DNA from: Pelagibaculum spongiae
GTDB lineage: Bacteria; Pseudomonadota; Gammaproteobacteria; Enterobacterales; Pelagibaculaceae
Reading direction: 5' to 3'
Assembly (NCBI RefSeq): GCF_003097315.1
Contig: NZ_QDDL01000013.1
Span: 51,097-115,096 of the forward strand
DNA length: 64,000 bases
Positions 37,830 through 47,718 of this stretch are shown here, piece after piece; the first letter of the stretch is position 1; each line of letters starts with the position of its first letter. The translations under genes and the position numbers were made by a program. The notes beneath the pieces are model-generated. The model was given only the letters and a program-made list of their open reading frames with translations, searched no databases and was not told where the DNA came from.

Positions 37830-39410
37830 TTAATGTTCTTCTGTTCTCAGTCCCATTACCAGGCTGACACACATTAGCAGCAGTATAATGGTAAAGGGCA
37901 ATCCGGTTGAAATAGCACCGGCCTGCAACGCTTGAATCGCTTCAGTTCCACCAACCCATAGTAACAGTGCAGCAACCGCACCCTCACTACTTGCCCAAAA
38001 AGCTCGCTGGGCCATTGGCGTGTCAATTTTTCCGCCAGCAGTAATACTATCAATTACTAGCGATCCGGAATCTGAAGAGGTAATAAAGAATACCATTACC
38101 AAAAGCACCGCGATCACCGACAACAGTTGCCCTGCAGGTAATTGATCAAACGCTTGGAACATCGCCAGTGGTACTTCGGTCAAGCCTTCTTGACCCAAAA
38201 CACCGACTTTTTCAATGATTTGATCTAGTGCAATCCCACCAAAAACCGACATCCAAATTAACGTGACAAATGTAGGAACAAATAAAACACCGGCTAAAAA
38301 TTCTCTAATGGTCCGCCCTTTAGAAACTCTAGCGATGAACATGCCAACGAATGGTGACCATGAAACCCACCACGCCCAATAAAATACAGTCCAACCTTGG
38401 AACCATGCTTCATCTGGTCGGCCATGTGGGTTACTTAATGGGATGATATTTTCAATATATGAAGAAAGCGTCGTTGCAATGTTCGGCAGTGAAGTTGAAA
38501 AACTGACTGCAAAAACAAAAACTAACAAAGCAATAGCAATCAACATATTAATATTACTAAGCAGCTTTACACCACCGTCCATGCCTCTTAAAACAGAAAC
38601 AACTGCCAGTAAAGTAACGACAACGATAACCATGATTTGCAATGCAAGACCATTCTCGACACCAAATACATGATGAATGCCACTAGCAGCCTGTTGCGCA
38701 CCCAACCCAAGAGAAGTTGCCAAGCCAAATAATGTTGCCAGCACTGCAAGTATATCGATGATGTGCCCAGGCCAGCCCCACACTTTATCGCCTAATAAAG
38801 GATAAAATACCGAGCGAATCGATAAAGGTAACCCTTTATTGAAAGTGAAGAATGCTAATGACAACGCAACCACTGCATAGATAGCCCAAGGGTGTAATCC
38901 CCAGTGGTACATGGTTGCACCCATCGCTAGTTTTGCTGCTTCTGGAGTAAACGCTTCAACACCTAATGGCGTTTTATACCAACCCGTCATATAAGCAGCT
39001 GGCTCAGCAACTGACCAAAACATTAAGCCGATGCCCATTCCAGCGGCAAATAGCATGGCGAACCATGAGGCTCTGGAATATTCAGGTTTGGCATTTTTGC
39101 CACCCAAGCGGATTTTGGCATAAGGCGAGAAAAACAAAGCAATACAGAAAACGACAAAGAAATTGCCTGCCCATAGAAAGAGCGCATCAAACGAATTAAT
39201 AATGTCCCACTTAAGGCCATCTAGTGTTGCTTTAGCAACGCTGGTGTCAGATAACAGCACCACAATAATAAAAAGAACAACCAAGCCAGCACTAATGCCA
39301 AAAACAGGCTGATGAACATCAATACCCCACTTTTGAACATTATCCTGGCCGATCATATAATCGGTACTGTCTATACTATATTTTTTAGAACTACGTTCTT
39401 TTGAACTCAT
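37830..39410 (-). CDS. BCCT-family betaine/carnitine/choline transporter
   Basis: The 526-residue, 12-helix carrier imports a quaternary ammonium compound. The family's aromatic box region is visible (FYWAWWVSWSPFVGMFIARVSKGRTIREF), as are GMGIGLMFWSVAEP and SSDSGSLVIDSI. The glycine-rich GMGIGLMFW resembles the substrate/Na+ site of BetP-type carriers. Substrate cannot be fixed. Confidence 0.95.
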   Translation of the reverse strand: MSSKERSSKKYSIDSTDYMIGQDNVQKWGIDVHQPVFGISAGLVVLFIIVVLLSDTSVAKATLDGLKWDIINSFDALFLWAGNFFVVFCIALFFSPYAKIRLGGKNAKPEYSRASWFAMLFAAGMGIGLMFWSVAEPAAYMTGWYKTPLGVEAFTPEAAKLAMGATMYHWGLHPWAIYAVVALSLAFFTFNKGLPLSIRSVFYPLLGDKVWGWPGHIIDILAVLATLFGLATSLGLGAQQAASGIHHVFGVENGLALQIMVIVVVTLLAVVSVLRGMDGGVKLLSNINMLIAIALLVFVFAVSFSTSLPNIATTLSSYIENIIPLSNPHGRPDEAWFQGWTVFYWAWWVSWSPFVGMFIARVSKGRTIREFLAGVLFVPTFVTLIWMSVFGGIALDQIIEKVGVLGQEGLTEVPLAMFQAFDQLPAGQLLSVIAVLLVMVFFITSSDSGSLVIDSITAGGKIDTPMAQRAFWASSEGAVAALLLWVGGTEAIQALQAGAISTGLPFTIILLLMCVSLVMGLRTEEH

Positions 39411-40050
39411 AATTCCTCGCAGGGAAAGTATCAGCCATCAAGTTAAAACTGCCTTAAATGACTAACAATGTCATGAAAATAAGAATTGAAATATATTTAC
39501 ACGCTAATTTTTAAAAACCACATCCTTTGATTTTCTTGCTCTAGCTTGCAACTGATTTAACACAAAATAAAAATTCCGAATGGTCATCTGCATAAAAACA
39601 TAATCAACAGCGTATTCAAATCTATAGATTCAAAACATAGATTTACGCAGACCGCCGACGACAGTTATGCCTATTTGAGGTCTTAAGATTTAACAGACGC
39701 CCCTAACAGAAACGCAGAATAAACTACGAAATCACCCACCATTTTCTTGATAAGTAATTCTTTGAATGCAATCCAACCGACTTAAAATCGATGATATTGC
39801 TTGATTCGAGGATTTCAGCCCACATGTTTTTTGGGCAAGCGAATGAGTAAATTTGAACATAGTTAGAGCTCAAAGTAAAAAATCAGAGCATCAATCACTT
39901 TAACTGGTCTCTTTTCAAATATCAGCGGTAGCTAAACCACCCCATCAGCTTGGCTGGTCGAACCAAATTGCTGATGCACCTACCTTTGTAAATCGCCAAC
40001 TATTACTTAAACCAAACCTATCGGCACTATATATTGTTATTTACATAACA
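39411..40050. other. Non-coding gap upstream of the BCCT gene
   Basis: About 640 bases, A+T-rich, without a supportable gene, tRNA or clear hairpin. The BCCT promoter is expected at the left edge. Confidence 0.6.
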
Positions 40051-40051
40051 A

Positions 40052-40083
40052 AAAAACGCCTGATGAAATCATCAGGCGTTTAA
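40052..40083 (-). terminator. Terminator of the flavoprotein gene
   Basis: ACGCCTGATG and CATCAGGCGT pair around AAAT, with A/T runs on both sides. Confidence 0.9.
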
Positions 40084-40127
40084 ATATATCAAGTCAAACA
40101 ACTAATCATCGATTAGCGCACAGTTAA

Positions 40128-41585
40128 TTAGCCGCGACGCCAGTTATGGAATTTTTCAACCCACTTCAATAGGCCTTGTGGCGCATTGGCCCGTTTCCAT
40201 TCACCGGCAACATATTTATTGGCTTCAGCCATTGTTGGATAAATATGTATCGTGCCAAGAATTTTGTTCATACCAATTCCGTGTTTCATAGCTAACACGT
40301 ATTCAGCAATTAAATCACCTGCGTGATTACCGGTAATCGTTACACCAAGAATTTTATCTTTTCCGGGTACCGTAAGTACTTTTACAAAACCGTGGTTTTC
40401 ACTATCGGCAATCGCCCGGTCTAATTCTTCTAGGTCAAAACTACTGACTTCGAAAGCGATGCCTTTATCTCTAGCTTCCTGCTCATTTAAACCGACTCTG
40501 GCAACTTCTGGGTCGGTAAAGGTACACCATGGAATAACCGAATAATCGACTTTGAATTTTTTGAAACCGTCAAACAATCCATTTACCGCAGCATACCAAG
40601 CCTGATGCGCCGCGGTATGAGTGAATTGATAAGGACCAGCAACATCACCACAAGCATAAATACTCGGATAATTAGTTTGTAAAAACTCGTTGACTTCAAT
40701 AGTGCCCCACTTGGTAGTTTTGACTGCTAAGTCATCTAAACCAAAGCCCTGCAAACGCGCTTTACGGCCAACGGCACATAAAATTTCATCGCAAACAATT
40801 TCTACCAGCTGACCATTATGCTCACAAGTGATTCGCTTTTTACCATCTTCTACTGAAACCTTAACCGCTTTGTGACCTAAACGAAGATCAACGCCATCTT
40901 TGCGCATGCTACTCATAACATAACTGGAAGCATCCTCATCTTCACGAGGCATTAAGCGAGAGTCCAGCTCGATCTGAATCACTTGGGTGCCGAGACGCTG
41001 AAAGCTTTGCGCCAATTCACAACCAATCGGACCACCACCTAGCACTGCAAGACGCTTAGGTTGAACCCGCAAGTCCCAAATATTATCCGAAGTCAGTACA
41101 CCCGATTCTTGTAAACCAGGAATCGGTGGAACAAACGGACGGCCACCGGTAGCAATCACAATCGCCCGGGCAGATAACACCTGCCCATTCACTTCGACTT
41201 CCCAAGGTGAAATCAGCTTGGCTTCACCCTGAATACATTCAACGCCCAGCTCGGTGTAACGTTCAACTGAGTCATGGGGCTCAATTTCTTTTACAACCGC
41301 CTGCACCCGATCCATTACCTTGGCAAAATCAACTTTGACATCACAGGCTTCAATACCAAATTCTTGGCAGCGCTTGGCATGTGAAACCATCTTGGCGCTA
41401 CGAATTAGTGCTTTGGATGGTACGCAACCGGTATTCAGGCAGTCTCCGCCCATTTTATTCTTTTCGATCAGCGTGACCTTGGCTTTCACCGCAGCAGCAA
41501 TATATGAAGTGACCAGACCTGCCGAACCTGCCCCAATCGCAATAATGTTACGATCAAACTTTTTTGGTTTTGTATAATTTTTCAT
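40128..41585 (-). CDS. Mercuric reductase/dihydrolipoamide dehydrogenase-like FAD disulfide oxidoreductase
   Basis: The 485-residue flavoprotein has FAD fold IAIGAGSAGLVTSYIAA (residues about 15-31), the redox-active pair GGDCLNTGCVPSKAL, and NAD fold LAVLGGGPIGCELAQSF. The C-terminal dimer part ends HIYPTMAEANKYVAGEW. The MerA-specific C-terminal Cys pair is absent, so it is not a true mercuric reductase. Its start overlaps the stop of the TVP38 gene (ATGA), a pair found together in many bacteria. Confidence 0.92.
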   Translation of the reverse strand: MKNYTKPKKFDRNIIAIGAGSAGLVTSYIAAAVKAKVTLIEKNKMGGDCLNTGCVPSKALIRSAKMVSHAKRCQEFGIEACDVKVDFAKVMDRVQAVVKEIEPHDSVERYTELGVECIQGEAKLISPWEVEVNGQVLSARAIVIATGGRPFVPPIPGLQESGVLTSDNIWDLRVQPKRLAVLGGGPIGCELAQSFQRLGTQVIQIELDSRLMPREDEDASSYVMSSMRKDGVDLRLGHKAVKVSVEDGKKRITCEHNGQLVEIVCDEILCAVGRKARLQGFGLDDLAVKTTKWGTIEVNEFLQTNYPSIYACGDVAGPYQFTHTAAHQAWYAAVNGLFDGFKKFKVDYSVIPWCTFTDPEVARVGLNEQEARDKGIAFEVSSFDLEELDRAIADSENHGFVKVLTVPGKDKILGVTITGNHAGDLIAEYVLAMKHGIGMNKILGTIHIYPTMAEANKYVAGEWKRANAPQGLLKWVEKFHNWRRG

Positions 41586-42268
41586 ACTGATTGCTTTTTT
41601 CCTTTGACTAAGGCCACGCCTTTTTTAGCCAACAATGGGAACGCGCCTAATAATACAAATGAAGCAATCAGGCCAGGAGACAAGATGCCACTCAATGAAT
41701 CAATCTGCGCTAACTGGGTACCGGCATTTACAAAAACAATCGTACCGGCAAACATACCTAACTGACTGACCCAATAAAAAGTTCTAACTTTTATTGGCGT
41801 TAATCCCATCACCAAATTAATCACAAAAAATGGTACAGCTGGAACCAATCGAAGGGTGAACAAGTAAAATGCACCTTCTTGCTCAATTCCCTTGTTAAAG
41901 GATGCTAGATTACTGCCAAATTTTTGTTGAATCGAATCACGCAACAAAAATCTTGAAACCAGAAATGCCAGTGTTGCACCAATGCTAGAGGCAAACGAGA
42001 TGATCACGGTTCCCCATAACAAACCGAAAATCGCACCACCCAACAAAGTCATGATCGCCGCACCCGGCAATGAAAGCGCAGTCACCAAAAGGTAAACTGC
42101 AAAATAACCACCGACGGTCAACAAGGTGTTATCTTGATAAAATGCTGACAAAGCAACTTGTTGGCTCTTGATATATTCCAGATTGAAGAACCTGCCTAAA
42201 TCAAAAATAAAGAAAGCGGCAATCATGGCTGCTAACACAACAAGAAGTACTATTTTTCCCCGACTCAT
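41582..42268 (-). CDS. TVP38/TMEM64 (DedA-like) membrane protein
   Basis: A membrane protein of the VTT fold, a family tied to lipid scrambling or unknown transport. The signature GAIFGLLWGTVIISFASSIG and FLVSRFLLRD are visible, with about six membrane segments. The ATG at 42268 is preceded by GGAGAGAAGA; a TTG at 42280 would overlap that ribosome site. It is first in a two-gene operon with the FAD oxidoreductase and divergent from the glycosyltransferase gene. Confidence 0.92.
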   Translation of the reverse strand: MSRGKIVLLVVLAAMIAAFFIFDLGRFFNLEYIKSQQVALSAFYQDNTLLTVGGYFAVYLLVTALSLPGAAIMTLLGGAIFGLLWGTVIISFASSIGATLAFLVSRFLLRDSIQQKFGSNLASFNKGIEQEGAFYLFTLRLVPAVPFFVINLVMGLTPIKVRTFYWVSQLGMFAGTIVFVNAGTQLAQIDSLSGILSPGLIASFVLLGAFPLLAKKGVALVKGKKQSV

Positions 42269-42471
42269 TCTTCTCTCCAAAAAATGGAATTTTTAAATAA
42301 CCACTATGCCTGCTATGACCTGTCATTTTTGTCATAGTTGCAATTAATCGATACACAAATCATCATCGATATCATTCAGCAGCTGACGGTCTAACCGGTT
42401 GTGGGAGCTTAATGCATTCCACTAAGGTAAATTCCGATACAGTAACTAATGACAATTTGGTTAGAGTCTAA

Positions 42472-43161
42472 ATGCAAAACACTGATCCTACGTTAATACT
42501 TTTCTGCAAACGGCCTTCATTGGGGGTTGGAAAGCAACGATTGGCAAAAGATACCAACCCAACCACTGCCTTTAAGGTAGCAACTGCTTTACATAGTTGC
42601 GCAATGGAAGATTTTAATGGATGGCATGGACCGAAGATTTTGTCACCTTCATCACCAGCTGATGAAATTTGGGCTAGCACAATGACCCATAGCCAAGTGG
42701 AAATTATCAGCCAGCCATTAGAAGGCAATCTTGGCCAAAAAATACAGCAGGTTGATTTAAACGCCAGAAATGCAGGCCACCAGACAACGATTATTATCGG
42801 AAGTGATTGCCCATCGATCACTCCAGATATATTCCACGCTGTCATTCCATTATTAATTAATGCCGATATTGTATTAGGCCCAGCGATGGATGGCGGTGTT
42901 TACTTAATGGCCAGCAAGCAGCCTTGGCCAGACCTGCAAAACTTGCCATGGAGCACTCGAACACTGAGGGAAGAAATATTCGCATTGTGCCAATCCAAAG
43001 GATTAACCGTTGCTTGTTTACCGATGTTTTCAGATGTCGATCACTTATCCGATTTACTGGCAGTAAAATCACACTTGCAGCTCCGTATGTCACCAGCACG
43101 AAAAAATTTGGTTTCGCTAATTGAACAAGTTGCCGAAGAACAGGGAACAAAAAGCCATTAG
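42472..43161 (+). CDS. TIGR04282-type glycosyltransferase, arsenosugar-cluster type
   Basis: The 229-residue nucleotidyltransferase/glycosyltransferase-fold protein has LILFCKRPSLGVGKQRLA at the N-terminus and IIGSDCPSITPDIFHAV with the family's Asp, then GPAMDGGVYLMA. It belongs to the family annotated TIGR04282 that is linked with arsenosugar biosynthesis. It overlaps the next gene by about 40 bases. Assignment is by remembered motifs. Confidence 0.85.
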   Translation: MQNTDPTLILFCKRPSLGVGKQRLAKDTNPTTAFKVATALHSCAMEDFNGWHGPKILSPSSPADEIWASTMTHSQVEIISQPLEGNLGQKIQQVDLNARNAGHQTTIIIGSDCPSITPDIFHAVIPLLINADIVLGPAMDGGVYLMASKQPWPDLQNLPWSTRTLREEIFALCQSKGLTVACLPMFSDVDHLSDLLAVKSHLQLRMSPARKNLVSLIEQVAEEQGTKSH

Positions 43162-43861
43162 CCCATTTAAAACCCGCCTGACATTAATTGTGCCGGTTTA
43201 TCAGGATAATTCTGCCCTGCTGCAATTGTTAACGTCACTACAACAGCAGCACCATCGCCCAGAGCAAATTCTGGTGTGCGATGGCGCTGCCGATCCTCAG
43301 TGCCAGCAGATATGCCAGCAATTTTCAGCCGGTTGGCTTGCCAGCAAGCCTGGCCGAGGCGCCCAGTTAGATTTAGCGGCGCGTCAGGCGACCGGCGATA
43401 TTCTGTGGTTTGTTCATGCTGACAGCCAACTGGCTGAAAACGCGATAGAACTGATCCATATTGCGATTGCTAATGGGCAAAACGGCGGCTGGTTTCAATT
43501 CAGTTTTATCGGGCAACATGGCTGGCTAGCAACCCTGATTGAAAAAATGACCAACTGGCGCTGCAAAAAAGGCATTCCTTACGGTGACCAAGGTTTGTTT
43601 TGCCTTAAGTCAGACTATTTAAAAGCCGATGGCTTTGAACACTTACCGTTATTTGAAGAAGTTCGATTGGTTAAGCGACTACGTCAGCTGGGGCAATTTC
43701 TACCGCTTCAGCAAACCATTGGTGTTGATGCCCGCCGCTGGCAGCACGATGGTTGGGTTAAAAGAATCATTCTCAATAGAGCTTTTGCATTGCTTTACAT
43801 GCTAGGTGTCAGCCCCCACCGGTTAGCCAGCTGGTACCGTAGTTGGAAAACACATAGTTGA
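43121..43861 (+). CDS. TIGR04283-type family 2 glycosyltransferase
   Basis: A GT2-fold glycosyltransferase: LTLIVPVYQDNSALLQLL, then the DXD-like WFVHADSQL and GDQGLFCLKSDYL. It is usually found beside the TIGR04282 protein. No ATG lies in the N-terminal part; the frame begins with TTG at 43121 or 43130, inside the upstream gene, so translation is probably coupled and the start is uncertain. Confidence 0.85.
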   Translation: MNKLPKNREQKAISPFKTRLTLIVPVYQDNSALLQLLTSLQQQHHRPEQILVCDGAADPQCQQICQQFSAGWLASKPGRGAQLDLAARQATGDILWFVHADSQLAENAIELIHIAIANGQNGGWFQFSFIGQHGWLATLIEKMTNWRCKKGIPYGDQGLFCLKSDYLKADGFEHLPLFEEVRLVKRLRQLGQFLPLQQTIGVDARRWQHDGWVKRIILNRAFALLYMLGVSPHRLASWYRSWKTHS

Positions 43862-43977
43862 AAATTGAAGTTGAAAACTATCGCTAGAAACCCAGCACGG
43901 AAAAACCCAATGAATTTTTTATCACTTGCGCGCTCTAAGTTTGCGGCAAGTGATTCCAAAGATAAGAGACCACATAC

Positions 43978-45045
43978 ATGAGCACTGATAACAAACATCA
44001 GCAAACCCAAGAGTATTACGGTGAAACCCTGCAATCGTCATTCGATTTGCAAACCAACGCCTGCTGTACTGACACCCAACCACCAAGCTGGTTGAAAGCC
44101 GCCTTAATCAATGTCCACGATGAAGTAATGACCCGTTATTACGGCTGCGGACTGGTGGCACCAGAGCAGTTAAAAGGTTGTCGGATTCTCGATTTGGGCA
44201 GCGGCAGTGGCCGTGATTGTTATGTATTGGCACAGCTGGTCGGTGAAGAAGGTGAAGTGGTTGGTGTTGATATGACCGATCAACAACTGGAAGTTGCTAA
44301 TCGCCATGTTGACTGGCACAAAGAAAAATTTGGCTATCAAAAATCCAATGTGCGGTTTGTTAAAGGTTATCTAGAACAGTTAGACCAACTCGGCCTTGAA
44401 GAAAACAGCTTTGATATCATCGTTTCTAACTGTGTCATCAACCTGTGCCCAGATAAAGCAGCTGTTTTAGAACAGGCTTACAAATTATTAAAACCTGGCG
44501 GAGAAATTTACTTCTCAGATGTCTATTCCGACCGCAGAGTTTCAGCAGAATTGGTTGCCGACCCCGTGTTACACGGTGAGTGTTTATCGGGTGCGCTTTA
44601 CTGGAATGATTTTATTAACCTGGCAAAAGGCGCAGGTTTTGGCGATCCACGCCTAGTGGAAGATCGCCCGATCACCATTGCCAATGAAGCAATCGAAGAA
44701 AAGATTGGTCACATTGGCTTTTTCTCAGCGACATGGCGCTTGTTTAAATTAGAAGGCCTTGAAAGTCACTGCGAAGATTATGGTCAAGCAGTGATTTACC
44801 GTGGTGGCATTGAAAACCATGAAAATGTATTCGCTCTCGACAACCATCACCTGATCGATAAGAACAGAATCTTCCCAGTATGTGGCAATACTTGGAAAAT
44901 GCTGCATGACACCCGTTTTGCTGAATTCTTTGAATTTATCGGCGACTTTAGCAACCACTACGGTATTTATGCCGACTGCGGTACCTTAATGCCATTTGCC
45001 ACAGCTGAATCAGCCGACGGTTCTTCTGGCGGTGGTTGCTGCTAG
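43978..45045 (+). CDS. arsM: ArsM-like arsenite/organoarsenic methyltransferase
   Basis: The 355-residue S-adenosylmethionine methyltransferase shows motif I ILDLGSGSGRDCYVLAQL, VVGVDMTD, and the ArsM-typical SNCVINLCPDK and GECLSGALYW, which contain arsenic-binding Cys positions, with further Cys in TNACCTDT. It ends with a Cys-rich GGGCC tail. It probably methylates arsenite or adds the adenosyl group on the way to an arsenosugar. It is third in the four-gene plus-strand cluster. Confidence 0.9.
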   Translation: MSTDNKHQQTQEYYGETLQSSFDLQTNACCTDTQPPSWLKAALINVHDEVMTRYYGCGLVAPEQLKGCRILDLGSGSGRDCYVLAQLVGEEGEVVGVDMTDQQLEVANRHVDWHKEKFGYQKSNVRFVKGYLEQLDQLGLEENSFDIIVSNCVINLCPDKAAVLEQAYKLLKPGGEIYFSDVYSDRRVSAELVADPVLHGECLSGALYWNDFINLAKGAGFGDPRLVEDRPITIANEAIEEKIGHIGFFSATWRLFKLEGLESHCEDYGQAVIYRGGIENHENVFALDNHHLIDKNRIFPVCGNTWKMLHDTRFAEFFEFIGDFSNHYGIYADCGTLMPFATAESADGSSGGGCC

Positions 45046-45065
45046 GTAATTAGAAAGCACCCATT

Positions 45066-45096
45066 ATATTTCTGGCGGAAATTTCGCCAGAAATAT
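45066..45096 (+). terminator. Perfect hairpin between arsM and the radical SAM gene
   Basis: Exact 12-base arms (ATATTTCTGGCG) around a 7-base loop. It has no T tract, so it may attenuate rather than end transcription. Confidence 0.7.
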
Positions 45097-45151
45097 GGGT
45101 TAACAACATCTTGCGCTGCACAACTAAGCATTTATTAAATTAGCGGTTTTT

Positions 45152-46063
45152 ATGCAAACAATTAAAACAAAAGACTGGTTTTTTACACCCAACGGAGATC
45201 CGCGCGGCTATATCGACGCCCACGGAATTAAAGAACTATGGTTTCATACCGGAACTGCTTGCAACCTAGAATGCCCATTTTGCTTCGAAGGTTCCAAACC
45301 GGGCGACAACCGACTGCAATTGATTAAGTTTGACGACGCCAAACCCTTCATCGATGAAGCGATCGAGCTGGACGTCCAACAGTTTTCTTTTACCGGTGGC
45401 GAACCTTTTCTAGCAAAAGATCTGGTAAAAATTCTCGAATATGCGGCAGATGCTCGACCTTGCTTGGTATTAACTAACGGCACCGATGCATTATTAAAAA
45501 GAATTGACCAATTAAACGACCTAGCAAAAAGCAAACACCCCGTTTCATTTCGAGTCAGCATCGACTTTCCAGATGAAAAACAACACGACCTAGGCCGCGG
45601 CGAAGGTAATTTCGATAAAGCCCTGCAAGGTTTAAAAGCATTGTTTGATTTAGGCTTTCATATTTCAGTCGCCAGACAGATGAAACCTGATGAAAATGCT
45701 AAAGAGATAGAACAGGCATTTGCCGACATATTTCAACGTTACGGCTTACCAACCGATTTACACCTAGTCGCCTTCCCTGACTTTTTATTACCCGGCGCTC
45801 ATGCCGAAGTGCCCTATGTAACGCAGCATTGCATGACCACCTACCAAAATGAACAAACACGCCAATCTTTCATGTGCGCCTTTTCAAAAATGGTGGTGAA
45901 AGACAAAGGTGAAATGCGTGTTTATGCCTGCACATTAGTCGACGACGACCCAGATTACGACCAAGGCGGCACTTTGAAAGAAAGCCTAGAACAGCGGATT
46001 TCAATGAAACATCACCGCTGCTTTAGCTGCTTTAAATTTGGCTCATCTTGTAGTGAGATGTGA
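45152..46063 (+). CDS. Radical SAM protein of the arsenosugar-type cluster
   Basis: The 303-residue radical SAM enzyme has the cluster motif CNLECPFC (residues 34-41) and FTGGEPFL. Extra C-terminal Cys residues (CAFSKM, YACTLV, CFSCF, SSCSEM) suggest an auxiliary Fe-S cluster. Beside an ArsM-like enzyme and the two TIGR0428x glycosyltransferases, it probably transfers the 5'-deoxyadenosyl group to methylated arsenic as ArsS does. It does not look like the usual ArsS in motif context, so the role is inference. Confidence 0.8.
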   Translation: MQTIKTKDWFFTPNGDPRGYIDAHGIKELWFHTGTACNLECPFCFEGSKPGDNRLQLIKFDDAKPFIDEAIELDVQQFSFTGGEPFLAKDLVKILEYAADARPCLVLTNGTDALLKRIDQLNDLAKSKHPVSFRVSIDFPDEKQHDLGRGEGNFDKALQGLKALFDLGFHISVARQMKPDENAKEIEQAFADIFQRYGLPTDLHLVAFPDFLLPGAHAEVPYVTQHCMTTYQNEQTRQSFMCAFSKMVVKDKGEMRVYACTLVDDDPDYDQGGTLKESLEQRISMKHHRCFSCFKFGSSCSEM

Positions 46064-46089
46064 TAGGCAAAGGCCTGCTTGAATCTCTA

Positions 46090-46566
46090 CTACTTCAAAC
46101 GAATCACTCGGGGTAGGGAAACAGCAGGCTTTGTCGGTTGATTTGTAGAGCCTTCCAGAGAATTTTCTGTAACAACAGCACGAACAGATCGATTGTCTTG
46201 AATAACACCTGTTAGTTCAGAATCATTCAGTTCTACTTTGCCTGCTTGGCATACAAAACCTTCTGCTTGGTATTTCTTTACCAATTTTAATTGTTTTTTT
46301 TCGCAGAATCCCTGCTGATAATTTGCTGTCCATAGTACATCTGCCTGTTGATCTATCTTTAATATAAGGCGGCAAGGCAGCGGTTCATTTGATGGGAATT
46401 CAACTTGGATGAGGTGCGTTTGCAAACTAGAATTGCAACTTATAGTTAAATCTTCACTGACTAGATTTTCATTGGCTAAACCCTGGTTAGATAATATTTG
46501 TACAAAAAATGTCACTAACAAAATCTTTGATTTATTCACAACCAGTGCCTTATCAATAATTTCCAA
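46090..46566 (-). CDS. Exported small four-Cys protein, family A short member
   Basis: The 158-residue product has a hydrophobic N-terminal segment (KILLVTFFVQIL...NQGLA) and a domain with Cys in ISCNSS, PCRLIL, GFCEKK and GFVCQAG. The same order of Cys and the block GFCEKK is found in the next gene. Function is unknown. The start is uncertain: a GTG nine codons in would shorten the N-terminus. Confidence 0.65.
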   Translation of the reverse strand: MEIIDKALVVNKSKILLVTFFVQILSNQGLANENLVSEDLTISCNSSLQTHLIQVEFPSNEPLPCRLILKIDQQADVLWTANYQQGFCEKKQLKLVKKYQAEGFVCQAGKVELNDSELTGVIQDNRSVRAVVTENSLEGSTNQPTKPAVSLPRVIRLK

Positions 46567-46815
46567 TAATTAACTAAAACGCACAGCTGTCATTTTAAAA
46601 TATTTAATTTCAAACTGTTACTTTAGCAACTGTTACTTTAGCCAATACAAAAAGAACCAATGCAATGTGCACCAGCTCACTTATAGATGAAAACATTATT
46701 ATAAATAAAGCAAGAAAACTACTAGAAATGAAAAACTGACATTATGGATTTTTATTTTCGAGCATTCACCAGAGCTTGTAAACAAACCCCAGTGAAGCAG
46801 TACTATCTATACAAA

Positions 46816-47526
46816 CTATTGAATTTGTTCTGACTGAAGCGAGATTTCTTCAGCATCCGCCGCCTTACCATTAACAGCTGCTTGATTAGAAACAGACACC
46901 GTTTCCATTGCAGCAGGCTTTGTTTGTACTTGCTCATCAACCACTTCAACTTGCAGCAAGTTATCATCACTCACCTTTGATTGAGTATCTGAAGTGGTAT
47001 CTGCTTCGATTGGCTGAATCTGTGTCGGCTTGTCAGCTGAAACAGCGGCCGATTCACCACTTGAATTAACTTCTGATACGTCATTTGGATTATTGATAAC
47101 GTCTACGGTTTCGCTAACCAAAACTTCAATGGCAATCTGGTTGACACTGAGGCCTTTAGTATCACCAACAGCATCAGATGATTCACCAACTGGGGCATTC
47201 TCATTAATTACCACCGGTTCAACCGTGCTGCAGTTAAAACCCCAACCCCGTTGTTTTTCTGTAAATTCTGCTGCTTTCTTTTCGCAGAAACCAACGCTAT
47301 TTTGGGCTTTCCAAAGCGTATTGCTTACTTCAGCACCTGCATTTTCCATTTTGGTATATTGCACTTCACAAGGAACCACTTTTCCTGTGGGATAAATCAC
47401 TTCGATTAAACGAACTTGCTTACCAGAAGCGCAGATTGTGCTTAAATTTTCTGCTGCTTGCAGCGAGCTAACTCCCATCAAAGAAGCCATGACTGAAACT
47501 AAAAGTAATCGATTTGATTTGCGCAT
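46816..47526 (-). CDS. Exported four-Cys protein with long acidic tail, family A long member
   Basis: The signal peptide MRKSNRLLLVSVMASLMGVSSLQA is followed by the four-Cys domain (STICASGKQVRLIEVIYP, VPCEVQY, VGFCEKKAAEF, WGFNCSTV) and an acidic, Val/Ser-rich tail of about 120 residues. The start at 47526 is preceded by GGCAGG and opens the signal peptide; the frame is open further up but without a signal. It is a paralogue of the 46090 gene. Function is unknown. Confidence 0.75.
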   Translation of the reverse strand: MRKSNRLLLVSVMASLMGVSSLQAAENLSTICASGKQVRLIEVIYPTGKVVPCEVQYTKMENAGAEVSNTLWKAQNSVGFCEKKAAEFTEKQRGWGFNCSTVEPVVINENAPVGESSDAVGDTKGLSVNQIAIEVLVSETVDVINNPNDVSEVNSSGESAAVSADKPTQIQPIEADTTSDTQSKVSDDNLLQVEVVDEQVQTKPAAMETVSVSNQAAVNGKAADAEEISLQSEQIQ

Positions 47527-47718
47527 AAAAACCTGCCTGCAGCATTGCTGCAAATAATTTAATTGACCTGAATCATTAATTAAAATTAACCACCAGGAAA
47601 TACCGGAAACTACGCGCAACTTAATATTAGATGCCATTTGAGGTCAATGGCCTTTGCATCAAATTGACTAAATAAGATTGTTCACGCTCAAAAACTAAGC
47701 GGAACTAACTGTCTATCT

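Noticed and set aside
40128..41585. True mercuric reductase (merA)
   Set aside because: The redox pair is present, but the MerA C-terminal Cys pair and the other mer genes are missing.
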